64,000 nt of DNA, taken from assembly GCA_002504405.1 (NCBI GenBank), contig DARO01000004.1:1-64000 (forward strand). Direction: 5' to 3'. Of the stretch, positions 54,467 through 63,152 are shown piece after piece (within the stretch, counting starts at the first letter, position 1; every line of letters starts with the position of its first letter). The translations under genes were made by a program, and so were the position numbers. The stretch is from Methanomassiliicoccaceae archaeon UBA71 (GTDB taxonomy: Archaea > Thermoplasmatota > Thermoplasmata > Methanomassiliicoccales > Methanomethylophilaceae). The notes under the pieces are model-generated. The model saw only the letters and a list, made by a program, of their open reading frames with translations, did no database searches and was not told the origin of the DNA.

Positions 54467-55183
54467 ATGGAGGATCGCTACGAGATCCATGTGAACCCCG
54501 GTTTCGGGAAGAAGCGCTTCAGCCGGCAGGAGCTCCTCGACATAGCGGTGTCGATGCTCGTCCTCGGCGTCGCCTTCGCAATACTGTACCGCAGCGGCAC
54601 CGTGATGGACTGCTTGAGATACCACCTCGGGGACACCCTCTGCTGGCTCGGCCTCATCGCCATATGCCTGTGCCTGGTGTTCTTCAGCTTCCTCCTTCAC
54701 GAGCTGGGACACAAGTTCGTCGCTCAGAAGTACGGGCTGTGGTCCGAGTTCCGCATGTACCCGATGGGGCTCGTGCTGACCATCGTCACTGCGTTCCTCG
54801 GATTCCTGTTCGCCGCACCCGGAGCCGTCTACATCCGCGGCAACATGAGCGATGACACCAACGGCAAGGTCAGCATCGCCGGCCCCGCGGTGAACATCGT
54901 CCTGGCCGTGGCCGCGATCGCGGGGCTTGTCGCCGTCCATGGGTCCATGGGGGACGTCGTGTTCCTCCATGACATGAGCCTGCTGGTGTACGTCGTACTG
55001 ATGATGATGGCATCCCTGAACGCGTTCCTCGCGCTGTTCAACCTGCTGCCGATCCCGCCTCTGGACGGGTCGAAGATAATCAAGTGGAACTCCGCCGTAT
55101 GGGTCGCGACGATTGCCGTGTCGGCCCTGCTGCTGGCCTACATCTACCTCTGGGCGCCATCCGTGGCGTACTACCCGTTCTGA
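54467..55183 (+). CDS. Site-2 protease-like (M50) membrane metallopeptidase
   Basis: The 238-residue protein has about six predicted membrane helices, the zinc motif HELGH in SFLLHELGHKFVAQKYG, and the second catalytic block LFNLLPIPPLDGSKI containing the Asp ligand. It probably cleaves within membranes. The ATG at 54467 lies 52 bases from the divergent PAPS-reductase-like gene; a CATATTTATTAAG stretch between them can serve as a TATA box. Confidence 0.9.
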   Translation: MEDRYEIHVNPGFGKKRFSRQELLDIAVSMLVLGVAFAILYRSGTVMDCLRYHLGDTLCWLGLIAICLCLVFFSFLLHELGHKFVAQKYGLWSEFRMYPMGLVLTIVTAFLGFLFAAPGAVYIRGNMSDDTNGKVSIAGPAVNIVLAVAAIAGLVAVHGSMGDVVFLHDMSLLVYVVLMMMASLNAFLALFNLLPIPPLDGSKIIKWNSAVWVATIAVSALLLAYIYLWAPSVAYYPF

Positions 55184-55194
55184 GAATAGACCGG

Positions 55195-55217
55195 CCCGCC
55201 GGCTTACGGCCGGCGGG
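55195..55217 (+). terminator. Terminator of the M50 peptidase gene
   Basis: CCCGCCGGC and GCCGGCGGG form a 9-bp stem with a 5-base loop, followed by TTTT at 55222-55225. Confidence 0.7.
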
Positions 55218-55239
55218 ACCGTTTTGATAAAGTTAAAGT

Positions 55240-55257
55240 GCCGGGGCAACCCCCGGC
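55240..55257 (-). terminator. Terminator of the glcD gene
   Basis: GCCGGGG and CCCCGGC form a 7-bp stem with a 4-base loop four bases after the glcD stop codon. The minus strand then reads ACTTTAACTTT. Confidence 0.55.
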
Positions 55258-55261
55258 GGTT

Positions 55262-56695
55262 TCACATGAAATCGGGGCAGGGGTACCTCAGGTTCCTGAG
55301 GATGCTGCCCTCCCACTGCTCCAGCTTCCCGGGGTTCAGGATGTTCTCCGGGTCCATCGCCTTCTTGATGGCCCTGATCGAGGACAGCTCGGACTGCCTC
55401 TCCTTCATGAAGTTGGGGGCCTTGGAGATCCCGACGCCATGCTCGCCGGTAACTGTGCCGCCCAGCTCTATGCATACATCGAAGATCTCGTCCACGGCCT
55501 TGACGCCCCTCTCCCACTCGTCCTTGTCCAGGGGGTCGATGACCATCTTGGTGTGGAGGTTCCCGTCGGAAGCGTGCCCATATGTAGCGATCGTCACGTT
55601 GTACTTGGCTGCGATCTCCTGGAAGGCCTTGACGGCCTCGGGCACCTGGGACACGGAGACGCCCATGTCGTCCGCCAGGGAGACGCAGGCGCACCCGGGC
55701 TTCAGGGCGGACAGGGAGGTCATCACCGACTTCCTCGCATCGGTCCACTGGGCTATGAGCTTCTTGTCCTTGGTGGGCATGACGGCGACGGCGCCGATGC
55801 CCCTCGCGACCTCGTCCACGATGGCGAGGTCCCTGTCGATGACCTCGTCGGTCTCCCCATCGACCTCGACGATGCACAGGGCACCGGCATCGGGAAGAGG
55901 GTTGCCGCGGGCCTTGTTGACTGCGGTTATGCTGATGCTGTCCATGAGCTCGCAGGATGCCGGGATCAGGGGCTTGGCTATGATGGCCGATATGCACCTT
56001 CCAGCATCCTCCACGGTGTTGAATGCGACGAGGCAGGAGGCGGACTTCTTCGGCTTGGTCGTGAGCTTAAGCGTGACCTCCGTGATCACCCCCAGTGTAC
56101 CCTCGGAGCCGCAAAGGAGGCGGGCCAGCTGGTATCCAGAGGAGTCCTTTATGGTCCTGGTGCCGCAACGGACGATCTCGCCGTCGGCCTTTACGAACGT
56201 GAGCCCCATGACGAAATCCCTGGTGGCCCCGTACTTGACCGCACGCATACCGGACGCGTTGTTGGCGACCATCCCTCCGATCTGGCAGGCCTCCGCCGAA
56301 CCGGGGGAGGGCGGGAAGAAGAAGCCGTACTTGGCAAGCTCGTCGTTGAGGTCGTTGTAGACGCACCCGGCCTCGACATCGACCCAGAGGTCTGCCACGC
56401 TGACCTTCTTGACCTTGTTCATCCTCTGCATGGCCATGACGATGCCGCCCTTGATGGGGACGGCGGACCCGCAGAGGCCTGTCCCGGCACCCCTCGGGGT
56501 GACGGGGATCTTGTTGGCGTAAGCGACCTTCATGATCTCCGATACCTGCTCGGTGGTCCTGGGCTGGACGACCATGTCCGGAGTGTTGTGGAATATGGAA
56601 GCGTCGAAACCGTAGGTGTAGCATATTGCGGGGTCTACCGAGTAGCCCTCCTTGCCCACGATCTTCTCGATCTGGTCGATGATACTCTGGTCCAT
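55262..56695 (-). CDS. glcD: FAD-linked oxidase, D-lactate/glycolate dehydrogenase type (GlcD)
   Basis: The 477-residue protein has the FAD-binding PP-loop-like block TPRGAGTGLCGSAVP, NNASGMRAVKYGATRD and GSEGTLGVITEVTLKL. The C-terminal catalytic part contains YGHASDGNLHTKMV and GTVTGEHGVGISKA. It oxidises D-2-hydroxy acids such as lactate; in some methanogens GlcD is linked to HdrD-type proteins. ATG 56695 follows GAGGTG; a TATA-like CTATTTATGG lies about 45 bases upstream. It has its own terminator. Confidence 0.9.
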   Translation of the reverse strand: MDQSIIDQIEKIVGKEGYSVDPAICYTYGFDASIFHNTPDMVVQPRTTEQVSEIMKVAYANKIPVTPRGAGTGLCGSAVPIKGGIVMAMQRMNKVKKVSVADLWVDVEAGCVYNDLNDELAKYGFFFPPSPGSAEACQIGGMVANNASGMRAVKYGATRDFVMGLTFVKADGEIVRCGTRTIKDSSGYQLARLLCGSEGTLGVITEVTLKLTTKPKKSASCLVAFNTVEDAGRCISAIIAKPLIPASCELMDSISITAVNKARGNPLPDAGALCIVEVDGETDEVIDRDLAIVDEVARGIGAVAVMPTKDKKLIAQWTDARKSVMTSLSALKPGCACVSLADDMGVSVSQVPEAVKAFQEIAAKYNVTIATYGHASDGNLHTKMVIDPLDKDEWERGVKAVDEIFDVCIELGGTVTGEHGVGISKAPNFMKERQSELSSIRAIKKAMDPENILNPGKLEQWEGSILRNLRYPCPDFM

Positions 56696-56759
56696 TTGAG
56701 CACCTCTGAATCTCACTCGCGATTGCCACGACACCATAAATAGATGATTGCGGAGACGG

Positions 56760-56854
56760 GAGGTTTGAACCTCGATTAGGATGCGGCATGTCCCAGCGAT
56801 GCTCCCGCCTGCGTCCGAGATGCTGCATGGGGGCGTATAGCCAGCATCGGACGC
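56760..56854. other. Structured intergenic region between glcD and adk
   Basis: Two inverted repeats are clear: GAGGTTTGAACCTC (56760-56773) and a 13-bp stem with a 2-base bulge formed by 56811-56825 and 56842-56854 around a 16-base loop. They lie upstream of both divergent genes. The first resembles a tRNA T-arm but no cloverleaf can be built. A small structured RNA or regulatory DNA is possible. Confidence 0.45.
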
Positions 56855-56890
56855 GGTAGGGGGATCGCGTCGACGGTGCGCCTTCGCTTA

Positions 56891-56898
56891 TTTATATC
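56891..56898 (+). promoter_or_regulatory. TATA box of adk
   Basis: TTTATATC lies 20-27 bases before the adk ATG, matching leaderless initiation. Confidence 0.6.
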
Positions 56899-56917
56899 AT
56901 GATGTTTTCCAACATTC

Positions 56918-57544
56918 ATGAAATCCGTGATTGTTCTTCTCGGACCCCCGGGATCCGGAAAAGGGACCCAGGGTGAGAAACTCAGCGAGGAGCTCGGCTA
57001 CACCAGGCTCTCCACCGGCGACATGCTTCGCGAGGCCGTCCGCAACGGAACGGAGCTCGGGAAGAAGGCCAAGGAGTACATGGACTCCGGAGCTCTCGTC
57101 CCCAACGACCTGATCATCGGCCTCATGAAGGAGAAGATCGCCCAGGCGAAGGGAGGGGTCATCCTCGATGGGTTCCCCAGGACCGTGGAGCAGGCGGACG
57201 CACTCGCCGAGCAGCTGGACGTCGACCTTGCGCTCAACCTCGACGTCGCCGACGAGGAGCTCATCACCAGGCTCACGAAGAGGCGCTCCTGCCCCCAGTG
57301 CAACGCCGTTTACCACCTTGTCTACAACCCTCCGAAGTCCGAGGGAGTCTGCGACAAGTGCGGTTCCGCGCTCTACCAGAGGGACGATGACAAGGAGGAG
57401 ACCGTCACCAACAGGCTTAAGGTCTACCGCGAGAACACCATGCCCCTCATCGCCTACTACGAGAAGAAGGGCACGCTCGTGACGATCCCCGGCGTCGGCT
57501 CCATCGACGAGATCTACTCCAAGGTCGAGAAGGCCGTTCAGTGA
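56918..57544 (+). CDS. adk: Adenylate kinase (zinc-LID type)
   Basis: The 208-residue kinase has the P-loop GPPGSGKGTQ, the AMP-binding block YTRLSTGDMLREA, and LDGFPRTVEQADAL. The LID domain contains four cysteines (CPQCNAVYH, CDKCGSAL), which bind zinc. It interconverts AMP, ADP and ATP. It is the bacterial-type short Adk rather than the trimeric archaeal AdkA. A leaderless promoter precedes and a strong hairpin with a T-rich tail follows. Confidence 0.96.
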   Translation: MKSVIVLLGPPGSGKGTQGEKLSEELGYTRLSTGDMLREAVRNGTELGKKAKEYMDSGALVPNDLIIGLMKEKIAQAKGGVILDGFPRTVEQADALAEQLDVDLALNLDVADEELITRLTKRRSCPQCNAVYHLVYNPPKSEGVCDKCGSALYQRDDDKEETVTNRLKVYRENTMPLIAYYEKKGTLVTIPGVGSIDEIYSKVEKAVQ

Positions 57545-57558
57545 TCTAAACCATCACA

Positions 57559-57578
57559 GCCCGGGGTACGCCCCGGGC
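57559..57578 (+). terminator. Terminator of adk
   Basis: GCCCGGGG and CCCCGGGC form a perfect 8-bp stem with a TACG loop, followed by ATCTTTTCC. Confidence 0.75.
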
Positions 57579-57625
57579 ATCTTTTCCCCAACCATTGTTT
57601 ATACTCGCCACGACGATAGGCCCGC

Positions 57626-58039
57626 ATGCGCATGAAGGACGACACGGGACTGAAGAGGATGTTCTCGGTCCTGAGGAAGTACGACGACGGAGTCATCAGG
57701 ACGGTGGCGGCCAGGAAGAAGCTGGAGATCGCCGAACTGGATGCAGAGCTCAACGGGAAGGAGCCGACCAGGGAGCAGAAGATGCTCCGCCAGTACCTGG
57801 ACGAGGACAGGATCGTCTACGAGACGGTGGCGTTCCTGCTTTCGGTCCCGGAGGAGGACTTCGAGAAGACCGTCGACGAGATAGGGCCGGCCATGAAAGT
57901 GGAGTTCGAGCCCGTCGCCCGTTCTGTCATGGACAAGTACAGGCGCGGCCTCTCGGACCTGGACCTCAGGATGGAGGACAGGGCGGCAGGATACGTGGAC
58001 GACATACTGGGGATCGTGAACGGAAGCTGCACATACTGA
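57626..58039 (+). CDS. Hypothetical charged helical protein
   Basis: The 137-residue product is rich in Glu, Asp, Lys and Arg and appears mostly helical. It has no membrane segment or recognised motif. A TATA-like TTTATACTC about 20-25 bases before the ATG supports real expression from a leaderless start. It stands alone between adk and a divergent pair of small regulators. Confidence 0.65.
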   Translation: MRMKDDTGLKRMFSVLRKYDDGVIRTVAARKKLEIAELDAELNGKEPTREQKMLRQYLDEDRIVYETVAFLLSVPEEDFEKTVDEIGPAMKVEFEPVARSVMDKYRRGLSDLDLRMEDRAAGYVDDILGIVNGSCTY

Positions 58040-58067
58040 CCCGAGGGCTCTGGGCGATAGGTGCGGG

Positions 58068-58355
58068 TCAGGAACTCATCCTAAGGTCTATCCTGCTCAG
58101 AGCCTCGGCCACCTCACGGCCAACATCAGTCAGCACTATCCTGAGGTGGGTGCCGCCATCCAGCGGCTCCAGCATGAGGAGGCCCGCGGATTCCATCATC
58201 TCGAGTTTCTCAGGCATCCGGGGGTTGCGTGACACGTCCCTGTACAGATCGGATTTCCTGCATCCGTTGTTCTCCAGCAGATAGAGCATGACCGATATCG
58301 CATGCCTCTCCTCGAGGACCCTCACCCCGCTGCGCGAATGTGTGACCGTTTCCAT
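58068..58355 (-). CDS. Small winged-helix transcriptional regulator
   Basis: The 95-residue protein has the winged HTH pattern of archaeal single-domain regulators: RHAISVMLYLLENNGCRKSD, then NPRMPEKLEMMESAGLL and a wing ending in LRIVLTDVGREVAEAL. It has no ligand domain. It is divergent from a second regulator of the same size at 58500, and the shared 145-bp AT-rich gap presumably holds the operators of both. Confidence 0.75.
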   Translation of the reverse strand: METVTHSRSGVRVLEERHAISVMLYLLENNGCRKSDLYRDVSRNPRMPEKLEMMESAGLLMLEPLDGGTHLRIVLTDVGREVAEALSRIDLRMSS

Positions 58356-58499
58356 GTAAGAACGTCCTCCGGTATGATGGGACTTACATTAAGGTATGTT
58401 TACCTTTAACTTCAACATATTCATTCTCATTGATAAAATGAATGTACGTTGAAAGGAATAAGACATGATACATTAACCAAAAAACATTACAATACCGGC

Positions 58500-58793
58500 A
58501 TGAGCACCCGTGCTGGTACACTCCTTGAGCAGAAGCACACAGTGGACCTCGTTTTGTTCATCCGCGACAAGGGGGAGATCAAGCTGACAGATTTCGACGA
58601 GAGGGGGTGGACCACCGTCAACAAGAGGCTCCGGTCCCTCGTCGAGGCAGGGGTGATATGCGAGAGACAGAGGCGCACGGGGAGGAACGTGACCCTGTAT
58701 TCTCTGACTCGCAAGGGGCACATGATCGCGGACCATCTTCGCGACATAGACTCGATACTCTGCGGTGAAATCGACCTGGAAGGTCGGGAATAA
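58500..58793 (+). CDS. Small winged-helix transcriptional regulator (divergent partner)
   Basis: The 97-residue protein has a winged HTH: HTVDLVLFIRDKGEIKLTDF, TVNKRLRSLVEAGVICERQ and the wing TLYSLTRKGHMIADHL. ATG at 58500 starts MSTRAGTLLEQ; the earlier frame start at 58449 is rejected because its added residues do not fit the fold. The upstream gap contains the inverted pair ATTCATT and AATGAAT about 10 bases apart, a possible operator. It ends 63 bases before tRNA-Gln. Confidence 0.75.
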   Translation: MSTRAGTLLEQKHTVDLVLFIRDKGEIKLTDFDERGWTTVNKRLRSLVEAGVICERQRRTGRNVTLYSLTRKGHMIADHLRDIDSILCGEIDLEGRE

Positions 58794-58856
58794 GGCCCTC
58801 CGCCGAATCCTCCATACGATATGTTTAATAACCATGACGGAATCGGTGTCTCCAAC

Positions 58857-58932
58857 AGCCTCGTAGTGTAGCGGTCAATCATGCGGGACTCTGGATCCTG
58901 CGACCTCAGTTCGAATCTGAGCGAGGCTACCA
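58857..58932 (+). tRNA. tRNA-Gln (anticodon CTG)
   Basis: Full cloverleaf: acceptor AGCCTCG/CGAGGCT, anticodon stem CGGGA/TCCTG with loop CTCTGGA (anticodon CTG), T-arm with TTCGAAT, discriminator A and encoded CCA. There is no intron. Confidence 0.93.
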
Positions 58933-59008
58933 CTTCTCACACCCTTCTCCGTTCAATGATGAACAACTATTATACCAACTTCCCGATACGGTAGCCAGAG
59001 GTTTAACC

Positions 59009-60166
59009 ATGATCAGCAGAGACGAGGTTCTCGGCAACCTGGAGAAGTACAACCTCGCGGATGCCAAGATCGGAGTGGTGGCATCCCACTCCGCGCTGGA
59101 CACCTGCGACGGTGCCATCTCCGAGGGATTCAGGACCGTGGCTGTATGCCAGCAGGGCAGGGACGCCACGTTCTCCAAGTACTTCAGGGCACAGAGGGAC
59201 CCCCAGGGCAACATCGTCAGGGGAGTCGTCGACGAGCCCGTCGTCCTTGACAAGTTCAGCAGCATACTGAAACCCGAGGTCCAGAGGAGCCTCATGGACA
59301 AGAACGTCCTCTTCGTCCCCAACAGGTCCTTCGTGTCCTACTGCGGCATCGACGCTGTGGAGAACGACTTCGCAATGCCCATGGTGGGCAGCAGGAACCT
59401 GCTCAGGTCCGAGGAGAGAGGGGACGAGAGGGACTACTACTGGCTCCTTGAGCAGGCCGGAATGCCCTTCCCCAAGAAGGTCGCCAAGCCTGAGGACATT
59501 GACGGGCTCACCATCGTCAAGGTCCACCACAAGGTGAAGAAGCTCGAGAGGGGCTTCTTCACTGCCAAGGACTACGACCAGTTCGTCGAGAAATCCGATG
59601 AGCTGATCAGGCAGGGCGTCATCGAGGAGAACTTCCTCGAGCACGCCAGGATGGAGCAGTACATCATCGGCCCCGTCTTCAACCTGGACTTCTTCTACTC
59701 CCCCCTGGAGGAGAAGGGCGAGAGAATCGAGCTGCTCGGGGTCGACTGGAGGTTCGAGAGCTCCCTGGACGGGTACTGCAGGCTCCCCGGCAAGCAGCAG
59801 GTGGAGCTCGAGAACGACGGGATCATCCCGGAGTACACGGTCTGCGGTCACAACTCCGCGACGCTCAGGGAATCGCTTCTTGACAAGGCGTTCGAACTGG
59901 CCGAGAAGTACGTCGCGGCCACGAAGAAGTTCTACGATCCCGGGATCATCGGGCCCTTCTGCCTGCAGACCTGCGTGGACAAGGACCTCAACTTCTACAT
60001 ATACGACGTCGCACCCCGCATCGGCGGCGGAACCAACGTCCACATGTCCGTGGGACACCCCTACGGGAACACCCTCTGGAGGAAGGAGATGTCCTCGGGA
60101 AGGAGGCTCTCCATGGAGATCCGCAGGGCCATCGAGCAGGAGCGCATCGAGGAGATCATCACCTGA
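59009..60166 (+). CDS. purP: FAICAR synthetase (PurP)
   Basis: The 385-residue ATP-grasp enzyme makes FAICAR from AICAR, formate and ATP, the archaeal route for step nine of purine synthesis. Typical blocks are IGVVASHSALDTCDGA, FVPNRSFVSYCGID, the HHKVKKLERGFF region and VAPRIGGGTNVHM. Length and motif order match archaeal PurP. GAGG lies about 9 bases upstream of the ATG. It is followed by a surface-protein gene at 9 bases. Confidence 0.95.
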   Translation: MISRDEVLGNLEKYNLADAKIGVVASHSALDTCDGAISEGFRTVAVCQQGRDATFSKYFRAQRDPQGNIVRGVVDEPVVLDKFSSILKPEVQRSLMDKNVLFVPNRSFVSYCGIDAVENDFAMPMVGSRNLLRSEERGDERDYYWLLEQAGMPFPKKVAKPEDIDGLTIVKVHHKVKKLERGFFTAKDYDQFVEKSDELIRQGVIEENFLEHARMEQYIIGPVFNLDFFYSPLEEKGERIELLGVDWRFESSLDGYCRLPGKQQVELENDGIIPEYTVCGHNSATLRESLLDKAFELAEKYVAATKKFYDPGIIGPFCLQTCVDKDLNFYIYDVAPRIGGGTNVHMSVGHPYGNTLWRKEMSSGRRLSMEIRRAIEQERIEEIIT

Positions 60167-60175
60167 GGAATGCGC

Positions 60176-60799
60176 ATGAAGGGAAGATACGCGCTTGCAA
60201 TCCTGGCCGCCCTGGCACTGGCCGTCTGCATGATCCCCGCCGACACCGACGGGGCGACCATCGACAACTCCCAGAGGACCTTCGAATTCGATAACCTCAA
60301 CGGCGGCACCATATGGTTCATCGTCGACAACAGCAGCGGATCCAGCTTCGAGATGACCGTAACGGTCACCGAGGGAAGCAAGACCGTCGCGACGCAGAGC
60401 TACAGCGTCCCCGCTGGTGACTCCAGCTACAGGGTGGAGGTCAGCATGCCGGGGTTCACCTCCGAGGGCACGCACACCCTGACCGTGTCCTGCACCACGG
60501 ATCCCTCCGGCCAGTTCACCACCAGCTCGTTCAACGTCACCGTGAACGTCGAGAAGAACATCCTGTCGAACTGGGCGCTCTACCTCGTGATAGCGGTCAT
60601 CGTCATAGTCATCGCGATATTCGCCTACCTCAAGATCCGCGACACCCCGAAGAACAAGCCGGAGATGACGTTCGAGCAGCTCGAGGCTCTGAGGAAGCAG
60701 GAGATGGCCGAGAAGAGCCAGAAGAAGCAGAAGAGCTCTACGGGGCCCTCGACCGAGAGGAAGAGGTACCTGGAGAGCAAGAAGAAGGGCAAGGAGTGA
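60176..60799 (+). CDS. Predicted surface protein with C-terminal membrane anchor
   Basis: The 207-residue protein has a signal peptide (residues 1 to about 27, ending near TDGATI), an extracellular beta-rich domain of about 100 residues rich in Ser and Thr, a membrane helix (WALYLVIAVIVIVIAIFAYL), and a basic cytoplasmic tail with KKQKSS and KKKGKE. ATG at 60176 is chosen because the GAGGA site is well placed for it; an ATG two codons earlier is too close. The function is unknown. Confidence 0.8.
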   Translation: MKGRYALAILAALALAVCMIPADTDGATIDNSQRTFEFDNLNGGTIWFIVDNSSGSSFEMTVTVTEGSKTVATQSYSVPAGDSSYRVEVSMPGFTSEGTHTLTVSCTTDPSGQFTTSSFNVTVNVEKNILSNWALYLVIAVIVIVIAIFAYLKIRDTPKNKPEMTFEQLEALRKQEMAEKSQKKQKSSTGPSTERKRYLESKKKGKE

Positions 60800-60806
60800 G
60801 CCCTCC

Positions 60807-60823
60807 CGGCGGGGCCTCCCCGC
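60807..60823. terminator. Hairpin after the surface-protein gene
   Basis: GGCGGGG and CCCCGCC pair over 7 bp with a 3-base loop, 8 bases after the stop codon. Confidence 0.55.
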
Positions 60824-60850
60824 CATTAAACCCGTTCGATTATGAAAGAC

Positions 60851-60874
60851 CGGGGCGGGCGAACGCCCGTCCCG
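60851..60874. terminator. Second hairpin between convergent genes
   Basis: A 10-bp stem with one G-T pair (CGGGGCGGGC with its complement) closes a GAAC loop, 11 bases from the stop codon of the minus-strand acetyltransferase gene. Confidence 0.55.
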
Positions 60875-60884
60875 AGTTACGCCC

Positions 60885-61382
60885 TCAGATCCTGAGAGCG
60901 GGATCCCTGAGGTCCAGGAGCGCGACCTCGCGCCTGTCCATGAAGAACCCCAGCTTCTTGTAGAGTAGGATGGAAGGTGCGTTGTCCGGCTGGATCATGG
61001 CATGTGCGACGGTGGCGCCCTTCTCGCGACCGAGCCTGACGCACTCCCGGAGCAGCTTGTACCCGATCATGTTCCTGCGGAAGTATGGGTGGACACCCAT
61101 GTTCTCTATCCACAGGAGGTTGTCCTCATCGCAGATATGGTGGAGCATCTGAGCGAATATGAACCCGACGATCTCTCCATCCTCCTCGGCCACGAGGCTG
61201 AGGCCGCTGTCAAGGTACGCCTTGAAATGGTTCCTGCTGCTGGCGCCGAGGTTGTCCTTCCAGTCCTGCGGGAGGTCCTCCCACCTGTTCTCCAGCGTCG
61301 CGGCGAAGTACTCGCGTACACAGGATATCTCCAGGTCGCGGACGCCCTCTATGTCCTTGATCCTGACCGGGCGTATCTCCAT
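60885..61382 (-). CDS. GNAT-family N-acetyltransferase (RimI-like)
   Basis: The 165-residue protein has the acetyl-CoA-binding block MGVHPYFRRNMIGYKLLREC, corresponding to the GNAT Q/R-x-x-G-x-G/A region, and the later NAPSILLYKKLGFF typical of RimI-type protein N-acetyltransferases. ATG at 61382 lies two bases after the argS stop, so it is co-transcribed with argS and the release factor gene. The target is unknown; N-terminal protein acetylation is plausible. Confidence 0.8.
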   Translation of the reverse strand: MEIRPVRIKDIEGVRDLEISCVREYFAATLENRWEDLPQDWKDNLGASSRNHFKAYLDSGLSLVAEEDGEIVGFIFAQMLHHICDEDNLLWIENMGVHPYFRRNMIGYKLLRECVRLGREKGATVAHAMIQPDNAPSILLYKKLGFFMDRREVALLDLRDPALRI

Positions 61383-61384
61383 GC

Positions 61385-63148
61385 TCACATCTCCTCTGGA
61401 GCACCCATGCCGAGGCAGTCCAGGACATCGGCGAGGACATCCCTCGTGCATTCCACCAGGGTCAGCCTCGCGTCCCTGCGTGGCCCAGCGTCCAGGACGG
61501 ACACGGCCGCGTAGAACTGGTTGAATGCCACCGCCAGCTCATGCCCGTAGGCAGGGAGGACATGGATCCTCTTGGCATCCCCGGCCTCCTTGATGACCTC
61601 GCCGTACCTTGCCAGCTTCTTGACCAGGTTGATCTCGGAGGGGTCGCATAGCTTGGACGGGTCGGTGTCCCTCTGGAATTCCCCGGCCTTCCTCAGCATG
61701 CTGCACGCCCTCGCATGAACGTACTGTAGGTACGGGCCTGAGTTGCCGTCGAAGTTCAGCGCCTCGCTCCATTTGAACACGAGCTGCTTCTCGGGCTGGA
61801 CGCGGACGATGTTGTACCTGATGGCCCCGATTCCGACTGTCCATGCGATCTCCCTCATCCTCTCCTCGGTCATCTCGACCTTCCTGGTCTCCAGCCTGGA
61901 CCTCACCTCGTCGTAGGCGTGGGCAACTGCCTCGTCGATGAGGTCGTCCAGATAGACGACCACACCCTTCCTGGTCGACATCTTGCCCTCTGGGAGGGAG
62001 ACGAACGAGTAGAAGAGAGGCTCCGGCATCTTGTCGTGTCCGAGGATCTCCAGCGCGCTGCAGAGCTGTTTCGAGCCCAGCTTCTGGTCCTCGCCCAGGA
62101 CGTCGATGACCCTGTCCGACCTTGAGAACTTGTTCAGATGGTAGGCCAGGTCGCGTGTGGTGTAGAGTGTCGTCCCGTCGGACCTCGTGAACGTGAACTT
62201 GGTGTTCTTCCCCTAGATCCCGAAGTCCTTGAGGTCGATGTACCAGGCGCCGTCCTCCGTCTGGCCGGAATACGGAGTCACCTTGAGCCTCTCGACGACA
62301 TCCCTTGCGGAACCGTCGGCGATGAAGCCGGACTCCCAGGTGTACCTGTCGAGGCTGACGTTGATGTTGGAGAGGGTCTCCTTGAGTCCGCCCAGCATGG
62401 CCTCGGCGGTCCTGCGGACTGTGCCTATAACCTCCTGGTCTCCGGCCTCGAACCTGCGCAGCATGTCCGCGATCTCCTCCTGGACCTCGGGCTCCGACTC
62501 CATCCTCTTGTTGGCGACACGGTACTTCGCCACCAGCCTGTGATCGGTCTTGTCCCTCTCCTTCTCGTGTCCGGCGTTCCTCGCGTGCTCCTCCGCCTCT
62601 GCATCGGCGACGTCGTCGGGGACGTTCTCCACCCCCCATGTCAGGATGACGACCTGCTTCCCCACGTCGTTGACGTAGTACTCCGTGGTGACATCGTGTC
62701 CGCATCTCTTGAGGCATCTGGCGAGGGTGTCGCCTATGATGGGGTTCCTTGCCCTGCCCACATGTATCGGCCCGGTGGGGTTGGTGGATGTGTGCTCCAC
62801 GTTCACCCTCAAGCCTGTTGCGGGAGCCCTGAAATCCCCGTCGCTTGCGATTATGTCATCGAGTACCCCTTTGACAAGCGCTCCCCCGTCCATGCAGAAA
62901 TTGAGGTACCCGTTGACGGAGGTCACCGATGCGACGAGCCCCGAGGGCTGTATGGCCGAGGCGAGCTCGTCGGCGATGGCCTGGGGCGCCTTCCTCAGGG
63001 CCTTGGACATCGTGAAGCAGGGCACGGCCAGGTCGGCGGTGTCCACTGAAGGGAGCTCGGTGACGAAATCGATGTCCGCGCCCATGCCCTTCAGTGCGTC
63101 CGAGACCTTGGAGCGTACCTCCTCCTCGAATTGGTTCATTATCGTCAT
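61385..63148 (-). CDS. argS: Arginyl-tRNA synthetase with one in-frame UAG codon
   Basis: The frame from ATG 63148 runs to TGA at 61385 with a single TAG at 62213-62215 (codon 312). Before it are the N-terminal additional domain and the HIGH-type motif (TGPIHVGRARNPIIGD). After it come TRSDGTTLYTTRDLAYH, the KMSKS-type motif EGKMSTRKGVVVY and the anticodon-binding domain. The reading continues in the same frame with no shift: DLKDFGI, UAG, GKNTKFTFTRSDG. Both halves are required for a class I synthetase, and no other argS is in the window. UAG is therefore most likely decoded, as pyrrolysine in this lineage; a sequencing error or a recent mutation is the alternative. It lies 4 bases after the aRF1 gene. 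Confidence 0.88.
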
Positions 63149-63152
63149 GTTA

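Noticed and set aside
54416..55249. N-terminal extension of the PAPS reductase-like protein to 922 residues
   Set aside because: The extension lies antisense to the M50 peptidase gene and has shadow-type composition; the ATG at 54415 fits the zinc-ribbon start and a divergent promoter.
56745..56860. tRNA gene on the minus strand (TTCAAAC T-loop-like sequence)
   Set aside because: The T-stem does not pair beyond two positions, and no acceptor or anticodon stem can be formed; the motif is part of a simple palindrome.
61385..63148. argS as a frameshifted pseudogene
   Set aside because: The two halves are in the same frame and the homology is continuous across the TAG; there is no insertion or deletion, and all motifs are intact.
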